Assembly: GCA_003134045.1 (NCBI GenBank)
Contig: PLAH01000051.1
Coordinates: 1 to 56,399, forward strand
From: Gammaproteobacteria bacterium
GTDB lineage: Bacteria > Pseudomonadota > Gammaproteobacteria > Steroidobacterales > Steroidobacteraceae
Direction of reading: 5' to 3'
Length of the DNA: 56,399 bases
A program made the translations under genes and the position numbers. Positions 17,899 to 26,121 of this stretch are shown here, piece after piece. How positions within the stretch are numbered: the first letter of the stretch is position 1; each line of letters starts with the position of its first letter. The notes under the pieces are model-generated. The model searched no databases. It was not told the DNA's origin and saw nothing but the letters and a program-made list of their open reading frames with translations.

Positions 17899-19467
17899 TC
17901 ACTGTTTCCAGTCATCGTTCCACGTGTCCAGTGTACTCGATCCAATGAATCCTGAGCCGCTCGACCTTGCCCGTTCTTGCTCCTCCCGATGGACAGCGAG
18001 GCTGAGATAGGTCATTGCCGCGCGAACCAACTTCAGAACTCGCAATGTTTTGGCAGCAAGCTCTTCTCGGCCGAGCGCATAAATTGCGAACGCTTCCGTT
18101 CCCCGCGAAGGCTTTTGACCCGTCCATTCCTGATGCACCTGCAGATACTTGTGCTCAAGATGTTCGCGGACTTCCTTCAGAGCCTGCGCGTCAGGTTCAA
18201 TGACTTCCTGAAGTTCTTCTTCATAGATATCCTTCGACAGCCAATAGAGACCTCGCAGCGGCCAGTTCTCGTATTTTGAAAACCGCTCGCTCACCTTCGG
18301 TTTATTCCCCGGGGGATCGCGCCATACCTTGCTGAAATACACCTGATTGGGTTTGTAGCCGACATTGAAATAGCTGTTGATAAAGAACCCGATCTTGTCG
18401 AGAAGTGAATAGGCCACTCTGTAAGCCATCCGGATACGTTCGACGGCGAGACAGTAGGCAGGGTATTCGAGAGTGTTGTAAAGAAGCACGTCGCGGTCCG
18501 AGAAGTGAACCCCCTGCGCGGTAATTCCCTCATAGTAAGAGAATCGCGCCGAAACAAATTCCTGCTTCATCTGGTTGAAGAATCCGATATACGGCGGCGG
18601 TAGAACGGAAATCGGCGCACGCAGAGACGGGAGCATTAGAACGTCACGTGCCGCGATGGAATGCCACCCCAGATCGTTGAGCGGGTTCAGGAAAAGGCGG
18701 TTCCTGAGGCACCACGTCCGGTAATCCCTTTCGTAAGGAGTTTCACCAAGATCATAACCATCGAGCGAAGCAGACTTTCTGACCCTTTCGATCTTGATGT
18801 ACTTCAGCAGATTGTCGCGCCGCGCACCAAACGATGCCCTGATCTCGCCCGGCTCCGCTGTCTCGTACTCGGCTGTGTCTGCCACAGCTCTACCCAGGCT
18901 GTCGTGCGCAGAGACATACAGCAGCCCGGCGTGTCCCCGGTCGTAAAGCGCCCGCGCGTAGTGAAGGAACGCGGCCCCGCGATTACCAAGGGCCATAGCA
19001 AAGTTCGGATTTAGAGCCAGAGCCCGGTCCCACAGCTCGATGGCCTCGACAAACCGTCCGACTGTATTCAGCTGGTTTGCGAGGTTCGTGAGTATCTGGC
19101 ACTGGCGCTGCGGACCGACACCCTCAAATCCAGGATGACGAACGGCGCGCCGAAGTTCAATGATTTGCTTTTGACGGTCCGCCTGCTCCCAGACCCAGAC
19201 GCTGCCTTCCCCGGCAAGGGCGACGCGAGTCGCATAGGCATTGGACAAGAAATACAGTCGAAGTACCTGATGGACTTCACAAAGGCTGCGCGTGCCGAGC
19301 GTGTCGAGCAGCTGGATAGCTTTCTCTGTGATGTCGGAAGAATGGAGGTCGGCTCCAAGATCCACGATTTGGCCGACGTGCACGATCGCTCGCGCATCGG
19401 ACATGGATTCGATGGGCCGCGCCAGCAGCTCCTTCACTTTTTCATCAATGTTCTTTTCGCCCGTCAT
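17899..19467 (-). CDS. TPR protein with LA2681-type HEPN domain
   Basis: Probable RNA-cutting abortive-infection protein. Residues about 120-175 look like tetratricopeptide repeats (LNTVGRFVEAIELWDRALAL is one unit). The C-terminal half resembles the LA2681-like HEPN family, with aromatic-rich segments FSYYEGITAQGVHFSDRDV and NQVYFSKVW, and R434 to H439 in REHLEH as the R-x4-H catalytic motif. ATG at 19467 lies 12 bases after the stop of the HNH-NACHT gene, so the two are one operon. The NACHT protein may be the sensor and this protein an effector. Confidence 0.78.
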   Translation of the reverse strand: MTGEKNIDEKVKELLARPIESMSDARAIVHVGQIVDLGADLHSSDITEKAIQLLDTLGTRSLCEVHQVLRLYFLSNAYATRVALAGEGSVWVWEQADRQKQIIELRRAVRHPGFEGVGPQRQCQILTNLANQLNTVGRFVEAIELWDRALALNPNFAMALGNRGAAFLHYARALYDRGHAGLLYVSAHDSLGRAVADTAEYETAEPGEIRASFGARRDNLLKYIKIERVRKSASLDGYDLGETPYERDYRTWCLRNRLFLNPLNDLGWHSIAARDVLMLPSLRAPISVLPPPYIGFFNQMKQEFVSARFSYYEGITAQGVHFSDRDVLLYNTLEYPAYCLAVERIRMAYRVAYSLLDKIGFFINSYFNVGYKPNQVYFSKVWRDPPGNKPKVSERFSKYENWPLRGLYWLSKDIYEEELQEVIEPDAQALKEVREHLEHKYLQVHQEWTGQKPSRGTEAFAIYALGREELAAKTLRVLKLVRAAMTYLSLAVHREEQERARSSGSGFIGSSTLDTWNDDWKQ

Positions 19468-19479
19468 GCGACCACCCGC

Positions 19480-22400
19480 TCAATCAAATGACGGCCAGGG
19501 TTTGCCGGTGGTGATGTCGGGATGGCGGCGGTCTGACTCCGCGGTGCCGTAACGGTCCATGATCTCGTCAATCTCGTCGAGGCATGACGTTGCAAGCGAT
19601 ACTTCGGCCGGCGTTCCGGCGAGAACAACATTAAAGAGGCGGCGTCTGAGATCGCCCGCCGGCAGTCCATACATTTCCTGCATTCCCCTAAAACTTGAAG
19701 AACTGCGCTGGCCAACCAGAAGATTCTGGAGAGCGGAAGGGAGGGATGTTGCACGAAGGTATCGTCCTTCCGACGAGTTAAGAGCGAGTAGTGCCATGAC
19801 GCCGTCCTCGGACGCGTCCTCGGCAATGGTCATTTCGAGGATGTTTCGCAAAAGACCGGGTGGGTTCTCACGATATTGTCGGTGCACGGCAGTGCGCAAT
19901 GCGGGATGACGCTTCGAAAGCGCGGCAATTTGCCGGTGCATGTCTAGCCTGCGCGTGTCACGAACCTGACCACTGACCTCGGCCAGAAGGCCAAGCAGCA
20001 GCTCCCCAATGGTCTCGCTGTCGCGCTTGCCGATGGCGGTCATCCACTGGTAGTCGGACAACACGTCAGGATCGCGCCTCGCAAGGTCCATAAGGACGCG
20101 CTCCGATTCATGAAACGGTGAAAACCCCAGCGCGCCGATAAAGCCACGCAATCTCCCGGCCCGCATGTACCGGGCGTCAATTCGATCAAAATATGGAGCG
20201 ATGGCCTCCGGCTTTCCCGTGAACGGTAGAAGCTGGAGCCACGCATCGAGCCGCCAGCCTTCCTGCTCATCCATCATCCAGCGGCTCTTCTCCCCCTCGG
20301 CCAGCAGCTGATCAATCCCAAGAGTGACCAGCTCTAGCGGGACGACCTCCCCGGCGAGTGCCATAAACGTGAGCAGCCGCTGTTTTGGAAGCGCGGGAGT
20401 ATGAAGACCCAGGAACCAGTCGATGACATCCCGCTTATTCGCGTATGGCATTCCCAGAGCAATGGCGGCAAGGTTGAATCCGCGCTCCAGCATGCGCGGG
20501 TCTCCCGTTGAGGCTACATTACGGGCTGCAGCGAGAATGGGATCGACAAAGGGATGCGTATCGCGAAACTCTCCGCTTTGCCGCTTCCGGAAACGCTCGC
20601 GCACGGGTTCGAAATCGGGGCCGGAGCGGAATGGCTTCTTCTCGTCGGGCGGTTCGGCCGATCTTGCTATATGCGCAAGGGTCTGCGCCGCATCGAGGCC
20701 GTACTCGGGATGCTCCAGATACGACATCATCAGCGCCGCGACACGCTCTGACCCGATGGCCATGAATGCTCTTGCGAACTGGGTGTTCCATCTCATGCGG
20801 ACATCGTCTGGAATGGGGCGGCGCTGCTGCCTCGCCTCGGCGGCCTCGGTCTGTAGTGCAGCAAGCCGCGCAAGGTCTTCGTTCAGAAGTCCTGTCAGCG
20901 GCTCAACGAACCTGTCTGACGGCAGACGTGTCATTCCCCGCGCGAGCGTGGCCAACTGGTCCCGGGATGTTTCCCTCGTTGAAAGAAGAGCACCCGACCA
21001 GTCGATCAGGGTGGCCTGCAGTCGTTCGATGACCTCCACTGCGGCGCGAATCGGCCTTTCTTCCACGTCCCGCCCATATCGGCTGATGAGATCGGAAAGT
21101 GTGTCGATTACGACCGGGTCCTGCGTTGTCGCGCGCTCCAAAATGGCTCCGGCCAATGAATCAAAACGAGTCTGACAGAGCAGGCCTGTAAGCAGGAAGT
21201 GCTCGTCACTAATTGCTTTCTCAGTCGGAGCGCCGCGTCTTCTTGCTTCCCTCTGAGCGGCTAGTGTCCTGTTCGTCTCCAAAAGCTTGTCCATCAGCGC
21301 GCCCACCGATCGAGGTCCCACGAGAGCGATGACTCTGGCAACCGCATCGTTTCCCGGCTCCGCAAGCAAGCGGTCGATTATTGGGCCGTCATCAAGAACG
21401 ATCCCGGAGTCCCTGAGCAGTTCCTCTGAGCCGTAAGGGAAACAAGTTCCAGCCGCAATGTGGCGGATCAGTCCGCGCGCGACGGCAGCAGGATATTTCT
21501 CGGATGCGTCGTGAATGGAGCTTCGTCCCGAGGTGTCTCCCTGAGAAAAGTCGATTTCTCCAACAAGCTGCTCCACGGTTTCTTCCAGCTCTGCAGATGC
21601 GGGAGAACGGACCAGACGGTAAAGCCGGGCATCTGACCGCTTCTCAGTCTCCGCGTGCCGAGCACTCTCCGCCCGGACACGCTCGGCTATCGCCGGATCG
21701 TCGAACTCATCCGGATTCCATTTTGAAGCAAGGTGATCCCACACGTGCTGCGGGGCGTCCTCAAGCACACTCACCAGCAGGCCGGAGGCGTGCCTGAAGG
21801 CCAGCGCGTCCACAGCCTCGATCTTTACCTTTACGCTCTTGTCCGACTTCGCCAGCTCTGCCGCGAGCTCGAGTCCGTCCATGCCGCCGTTATGCGCGAT
21901 TTCGGAAACAATTCGCGCACGGTGTTCCTCGGTCAGCTTCGCAATGCGTGCTCCGGGATCAGGGCCAAGCACGGAAGGTCGAAACCGGGGGCCTGCCCGC
22001 AACACCGCAAAGCAGCTCCGGTCGTCATCGGGATTGGCAACGAGCGGCCATAGGTCTTCGGCAAATTCAGACTTTCCTGTTGCCACCATGAAGTCGGTCG
22101 CACGTCCACTCGGCGCCTTGCGGAGCCAGCCTCTGGCAAATACCTGTGCCTGCGCGCCAAGGATCGTCCAGGTCGCGTCGGATGAGCGGTAGATCATTTC
22201 TGCTGCGAAGACCGGGTCAATTCCGAACGTGTTCACAATAGAGGCGGCGACGGCCTCGGCTCCTTGCCGGTCTTTGCGCGAAAGCCGCTCGCAGGCGAAC
22301 AGGACGGATTCCTCCCAGTCCGGAACATCAAGGACACGTTCCCGCAGATCCTTGTGATCGGCAATGCTCCCGCCAAAGCTGTCCAGCATCAGCTTTTCCG

Positions 22401-23865
22401 CCCAGTGCGACGCATACCATTCCAGAAACTGGTGGTGATGAAAGCCGACTGAATCGCCTGAGTGTCTGGTAACGAGATGCGCCCTTGCGAGAACGTCAAG
22501 CACGTGCGACGCGGCAATTGGAGCGCCGAGCTGGCTTTCAGTAATCAGAGTGGTTTGTTCCTCGACCACGGTCCGTCTCGCCACTTCGGCACTGAGCGCC
22601 GATGACCGGCTCTCCATCGCAGCACGGGCAAGCGCCGTCATGAACCGCGAGTGAAGTTCATGAAGTTCCTCGTGCAGCGTCGGGGCGTGGTCCGGGTGGG
22701 TCTCATGCTTCTGGACGAACGCTTTCAGCATTTCGTCCTTTGTGGTTGGCAGCCGGTCTCCGGGCGTCTGCTCCATCAGGACCGACAGGTAGAGCGGCGT
22801 TTCGATCAACTCCCGAAGGCCGGAAGTTCGCCACGCGTGTTGGAGTAGGGTTTGACCATCCGCACCGCGCAGAGCGGTGGCGATTTCCGTCTGCTGGGCG
22901 TGGTTCAGGGATCCGACCCTGATAACTGGCCCAGAGACCGGGAAGTCGTGTTCCTGATGCCTTGAACTGACGACAAACTGCAGTTCCGGATAGTCTCGCT
23001 TCAGTTCGTTGATCTGGAACCGCGTCCGCTTGCGGGCCGCGTCGTCAAGCTCGTTCCACCCGTCCAGAAGCAGGACGAGCCTCCCGCTCTTTGCCAGAAG
23101 CTCGATGTGGCGTTGCGGCAGGTCCCGAAATCCGGTCTGACCTACGAGATAACCCAGAAGTGTTTGACCGCCAACGGCCCATTCGGCCAGGAGGATCACC
23201 GTCGCGACAGACGATCGCCGCTCAGTGATTTCAGCTGCGATTTGGAGCATGGTTGTGGTCTTGCCCGTGCCCGGGGACGCGACAAGCGCAGCGTCATCCA
23301 CGGCCTCCAGAAACACTGCGAGACCGTTCGGCTGCAGCGAATGCGTGGCGTCCTCCAGCGTCAGCCTCAAATCCAGAGGGATCGGGTGACGGGGCCATGT
23401 CGTAATCCTGCGCAGCGTGTCGAGCCGGGTGCGCGCCGCATCCGCCGCGAGACTTAGCGCGCCTGCGATGTCCTCCGCGCCGAAGGGTGAACTGAAGCCC
23501 GGCTGCATTCGCGAAAGCACAAGTTCAGCCCGCGCTCGCCTTTGTGCATTGCGTTTCCATTCCCTGATCGTCTGTTCGGTAAAGGGCGCGTCATCAGCGT
23601 CGATCACGTTGGCGCAGTCGCCGCAAAGCCAGATGCCGTTATTCGCTGACTTTCGCTCCTCCGGGGTCAGGCGTTCGTTATATCTGGGGCCGCCGCGGGC
23701 TGCGGCCGTAATGTGTGCAGCACGCCCGAGCGTGATCACGCCATCGCCATCTTCGGTCGCAGAAACAGTCGGCGCGACGCAGCCCGGTCGGGAGCAGTGC
23801 CAGGCAACCTGCTTCCCGAGCTTGTTCTTCGTCGCTTCCGTGAAATTGTCTCTGTTCCCGGTCAA
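19480..23865 (-). CDS. HNH nuclease - NACHT/STAND NTPase with long helical sensor
   Basis: Large antiphage-type signalling ATPase of 1,461 residues. N-terminal HNH-like effector: C24 and C29 (HCSRPGC), GRAAHITAAARGG (H51), WLCGDC (C81, C84). NTPase: Walker A VASPGTGKTTT (about 196-206), Walker B RLVLLLDGWNELDD (about 262-275) and a VVSSRHQ sensor segment. About 1,000 residues of helical-repeat character follow, expected to recognise a phage product. The start is set at the TTG at 23865, with AAGGA (23878-23874) eight bases upstream and the HNH fold beginning soon after; an ATG-free extension to 24072 looks non-coding. It resembles Avs/bNACHT proteins in plan, but with an HNH effector. Confidence 0.85.
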   Translation of the reverse strand: MTGNRDNFTEATKNKLGKQVAWHCSRPGCVAPTVSATEDGDGVITLGRAAHITAAARGGPRYNERLTPEERKSANNGIWLCGDCANVIDADDAPFTEQTIREWKRNAQRRARAELVLSRMQPGFSSPFGAEDIAGALSLAADAARTRLDTLRRITTWPRHPIPLDLRLTLEDATHSLQPNGLAVFLEAVDDAALVASPGTGKTTTMLQIAAEITERRSSVATVILLAEWAVGGQTLLGYLVGQTGFRDLPQRHIELLAKSGRLVLLLDGWNELDDAARKRTRFQINELKRDYPELQFVVSSRHQEHDFPVSGPVIRVGSLNHAQQTEIATALRGADGQTLLQHAWRTSGLRELIETPLYLSVLMEQTPGDRLPTTKDEMLKAFVQKHETHPDHAPTLHEELHELHSRFMTALARAAMESRSSALSAEVARRTVVEEQTTLITESQLGAPIAASHVLDVLARAHLVTRHSGDSVGFHHHQFLEWYASHWAEKLMLDSFGGSIADHKDLRERVLDVPDWEESVLFACERLSRKDRQGAEAVAASIVNTFGIDPVFAAEMIYRSSDATWTILGAQAQVFARGWLRKAPSGRATDFMVATGKSEFAEDLWPLVANPDDDRSCFAVLRAGPRFRPSVLGPDPGARIAKLTEEHRARIVSEIAHNGGMDGLELAAELAKSDKSVKVKIEAVDALAFRHASGLLVSVLEDAPQHVWDHLASKWNPDEFDDPAIAERVRAESARHAETEKRSDARLYRLVRSPASAELEETVEQLVGEIDFSQGDTSGRSSIHDASEKYPAAVARGLIRHIAAGTCFPYGSEELLRDSGIVLDDGPIIDRLLAEPGNDAVARVIALVGPRSVGALMDKLLETNRTLAAQREARRRGAPTEKAISDEHFLLTGLLCQTRFDSLAGAILERATTQDPVVIDTLSDLISRYGRDVEERPIRAAVEVIERLQATLIDWSGALLSTRETSRDQLATLARGMTRLPSDRFVEPLTGLLNEDLARLAALQTEAAEARQQRRPIPDDVRMRWNTQFARAFMAIGSERVAALMMSYLEHPEYGLDAAQTLAHIARSAEPPDEKKPFRSGPDFEPVRERFRKRQSGEFRDTHPFVDPILAAARNVASTGDPRMLERGFNLAAIALGMPYANKRDVIDWFLGLHTPALPKQRLLTFMALAGEVVPLELVTLGIDQLLAEGEKSRWMMDEQEGWRLDAWLQLLPFTGKPEAIAPYFDRIDARYMRAGRLRGFIGALGFSPFHESERVLMDLARRDPDVLSDYQWMTAIGKRDSETIGELLLGLLAEVSGQVRDTRRLDMHRQIAALSKRHPALRTAVHRQYRENPPGLLRNILEMTIAEDASEDGVMALLALNSSEGRYLRATSLPSALQNLLVGQRSSSSFRGMQEMYGLPAGDLRRRLFNVVLAGTPAEVSLATSCLDEIDEIMDRYGTAESDRRHPDITTGKPWPSFD

Positions 23866-23873
23866 GATGCCTG

Positions 23874-23878
23874 TCCTT
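23874..23878 (-). promoter_or_regulatory. Ribosome binding site deciding the HNH-NACHT start
   Basis: AAGGA on the minus strand, eight bases before TTG at 23865. It supports the short form over the frame that runs to 24072. Confidence 0.5.
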
Positions 23879-24187
23879 CGCGTGGACCCTGTTTTCAAGT
23901 TCAAAACACTTAGCACGCCGGACGGCCATTGTCCCGACCCTCCGATACCGGCAGATTTTACTCTTACGGACGTGCATCCAATCGCGCAGGGTCGGTCGTC
24001 AGGGCACGTGGCGCGAAAGCCCGTCTGCTCGCAATCCAGCGGCGACAAATAGGCGGCATCCCGCAGGCGCACGGTTGATCATCGGGTGCCGGGAGATCGC
24101 CCTCGATTTGGCTTCAATGTTGGCGCTCAACGGCTTAATCAACGCAGGGGCCAACGACGACTGGACGTTGAAGAAGGATGGCGTGAT
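23879..24187. other. Intergenic region between integrase and HNH-NACHT genes
   Basis: About 310 bases downstream of the integrase stop and upstream of the NACHT operon, which must hold the operon's promoter. An open frame continues upstream from the NACHT gene but its composition is unlike the protein. No tRNA, attachment repeat or strong promoter was recognised. Confidence 0.4.
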
Positions 24188-25198
24188 TCATTCCAGAATA
24201 GAATTGTCGCGACCAGTTGCGGTCGCCGCCTTAGCCATACCCGACCGCTTCACAGCAATCCTTTCGGCGTACTGCAACGGCATCCGAGCCGATTTCCACC
24301 CGCCTGCTTGAGTTATGGCGGCTAGGTCGATATCGAGAGCTGCCAAATCCTGAGTCGCACCCACTCGGGTGGAGTGCCCACTGATTAACTTCACTGCGCG
24401 CTCCGGCATTCCAACCCATTGCGCAACACGCTTGAAGATCGGCGCAATGCTCCCCGGATTTAACGGTCCGCCGATTTGATTCTGGCCAATGAGCCGCCGG
24501 AATAACGCTCCTTCGCTGATGCCCGCATGCTCGAGCCAGAGTTTCAACCATCTGACGGTCTCGCGCGATAAATACGCGGACCTGCCCTGCCCTTCCGCGT
24601 CAGTCTTGCCGCGACGAATCAGGGCAATTCCCGTCCCATCCGGATGGAAATCAATATCCTTGACCTCTAGCGCCACGAGCTCTCCGCGCCGTGCGAGCGT
24701 TTCGTAGGCAACGCAGAGCATCGCTCTCTCGCGATCGGCCCGAAGGCCAACGCCGGCGCTGCCGATAAATTCCTTGATGTCTTTCCACCCCAAAGGATGC
24801 GCCTGGTCCTGGCGGGCCGAGGTTTCCCGCCCCATTTTCTTCAAACCCAAGCGCACGGCTTCGCTCGAGCACGGATTCAACAATCCAGCCGCGATATGGA
24901 CTCGGGCGACCGTCGCCACATAGCGCTTGATGGTCGCCGGCCTCTTGCCCGCCTTTACACAGTCCTCGATGAACGCCCTTATCGTCTTCGGGTCCGCCGG
25001 CAGATAACTCTCGCCGCGCGCCTCGCAGAAGGCTTGGAAGATCGCTCCGTCTGCCTTCTGCGCCCGGAGCGTATTCGGCGAATAAGCTCCCTCCGCCATC
25101 GCCTGCCATTCCAAAAGCGCCGCCAACGGGCCTTTGAGCAGCGGTTGCGGGACGGGTGGCTTCGGATCGAATTCAGCCGCCCGGTCGGTCAATTTCAT
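24188..25198 (-). CDS. Tyrosine site-specific integrase
   Basis: Phage/XerC-type recombinase that would integrate or excise the mobile element. The N-terminal SAM-like core-binding domain (about 20-120) includes SPNTLRAQKADGAIFQAFC. In the catalytic domain the first Arg is in YETLARRGEL; then come SGHSTRVGA (H-x2-R), GGWKS (His replaced by Trp, tolerated in the family) and QYAER with the nucleophile Tyr. All key residues are present, so it looks active. It lies beside a mobilisation module on the same strand; the defence genes lie on its other side. Confidence 0.9.
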   Translation of the reverse strand: MKLTDRAAEFDPKPPVPQPLLKGPLAALLEWQAMAEGAYSPNTLRAQKADGAIFQAFCEARGESYLPADPKTIRAFIEDCVKAGKRPATIKRYVATVARVHIAAGLLNPCSSEAVRLGLKKMGRETSARQDQAHPLGWKDIKEFIGSAGVGLRADRERAMLCVAYETLARRGELVALEVKDIDFHPDGTGIALIRRGKTDAEGQGRSAYLSRETVRWLKLWLEHAGISEGALFRRLIGQNQIGGPLNPGSIAPIFKRVAQWVGMPERAVKLISGHSTRVGATQDLAALDIDLAAITQAGGWKSARMPLQYAERIAVKRSGMAKAATATGRDNSILE

Positions 25199-25231
25199 GC
25201 CGAGAGCCTAACACGGACGACTCGACACCTG

Positions 25232-25249
25232 CGATAACTGTCATTATCG
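25232..25249. repeat. Inverted repeat CGATAA-N6-TTATCG upstream of the integrase
   Basis: Six-base arms with a six-base spacer (CTGTCA), 33 bases before the integrase ATG. The geometry fits a core site for a tyrosine recombinase or an integrase-promoter operator. It is too short to decide from one copy. Confidence 0.35.
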
Positions 25250-25300
25250 AATGTAGTGGTCGCTAACGGCATGGGCGGTTGCCCTAAATAAGATTGTCCA

Positions 25301-25334
25301 CAGAAGCGCCGCGATGGTGGCGCCGGCGCTTCTG
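25301..25334. repeat. Perfect 11-bp hairpin downstream of the mobilisation operon
   Basis: CAGAAGCGCCG (25301-25311) and its exact reverse complement (25324-25334) around a 12-base loop. On the minus strand it follows the DUF5710 gene and is trailed by TGGACAATCTTATTT, so it may terminate the relaxase-coupling protein-DUF5710 transcript. It could also be part of an oriT or recombination site. Confidence 0.5.
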
Positions 25335-25549
25335 ATGACGCCGATACACCGCTTGGTTCGCATGCTCTACGGCGTCCCGAAGCGGCCGGCTTCGATCTGG
25401 CGTCGACGTCGTAGAGGCCGGGTGAGCCCAGAAATTGCGAAGCCGCCTTGGCGGTCCGATCGAGGGCGTGACAACCATCGCGTTTGATGACTTGTTACTC
25501 AAACGAGAAAAAAAATAGGCATCCTCATTCCCGGCATATCCCTGCCCAA

Positions 25550-26110
25550 TCAAATCCCAAAACCACAATCCCCACTCATCTGAACCCTGCCGCTCAACGG
25601 AGTGAGCTCGACCGCCTCCGCCAACGCGACACAAAAAAACACATCCCCCGGCTCCCCATGCAGCAGATAATCCTCGTGTTTCGCCCCACACTGCGAACAG
25701 TAGTTCACGAAGCACCCCTCCTCGGAACCGGTGCCGCTTTCTTGTCGAAACTGCGGCCACCGCGCGAGCTGCGCAGCCAGCGCATCGTCGACACTCCAGA
25801 CATTCGACAGGGTGCACTGAGCCATAGGCTCCTCCCTCTCCAGATCCGTCCCGCTCTCGCAGTAGATGCAAATGACCTCGGTCGGCTCGTGGCATGCGAC
25901 GCAAGACACTTGCGCGGCGGCGACGAACGCCTGGTCGGAGGAATACCCGAATTCCGGCGCCTCCCCGTCCTCACCCAACCAGCGCGAGAAATCCGCCGAC
26001 ACCATGTCTCGCCCGATATACCAGCGCTTCGACTCATCATCCCAACAGGCACCCGCGGCTTTGACTTGGGCGTACTCCTCGGGCGGCACATAGAGATGAA
26101 TACGTTCCAT
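25550..26110 (-). CDS. DUF5710 domain protein
   Basis: A 186-residue protein whose first 45 residues match DUF5710: LYVPPEEYAQVKAAGACWDD followed by SKRWYI. This module is common on conjugative and mobilisable elements and in relaxase/primase proteins. After it come two Cys pairs, CVACHEPTEVICIYC and NYCSQCG, suggesting zinc ribbons. Its job is unknown; DNA handling during transfer is plausible. It ends the relaxase-TraD-DUF5710 operon, 11 bases after the coupling protein stop. Confidence 0.8.
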   Translation of the reverse strand: MERIHLYVPPEEYAQVKAAGACWDDESKRWYIGRDMVSADFSRWLGEDGEAPEFGYSSDQAFVAAAQVSCVACHEPTEVICIYCESGTDLEREEPMAQCTLSNVWSVDDALAAQLARWPQFRQESGTGSEEGCFVNYCSQCGAKHEDYLLHGEPGDVFFCVALAEAVELTPLSGRVQMSGDCGFGI

Positions 26111-26121
26111 ACGAGTTCTCG

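Larger units (their letters stand above)
25199..25549. other. 351-base gap between integrase and DUF5710 gene, with two inverted repeats
   Basis: Contains CGATAA-N6-TTATCG (25232-25249) close to the integrase start and a perfect 11-bp hairpin (25301-25334), both listed separately. No tRNA gene and no further gene was supported. Confidence 0.4.

Noticed and set aside
23866..24072. N-terminal extension of the HNH-NACHT protein
   Set aside because: No ribosome site and unprotein-like sequence; TTG 23865 has AAGGA at good distance.
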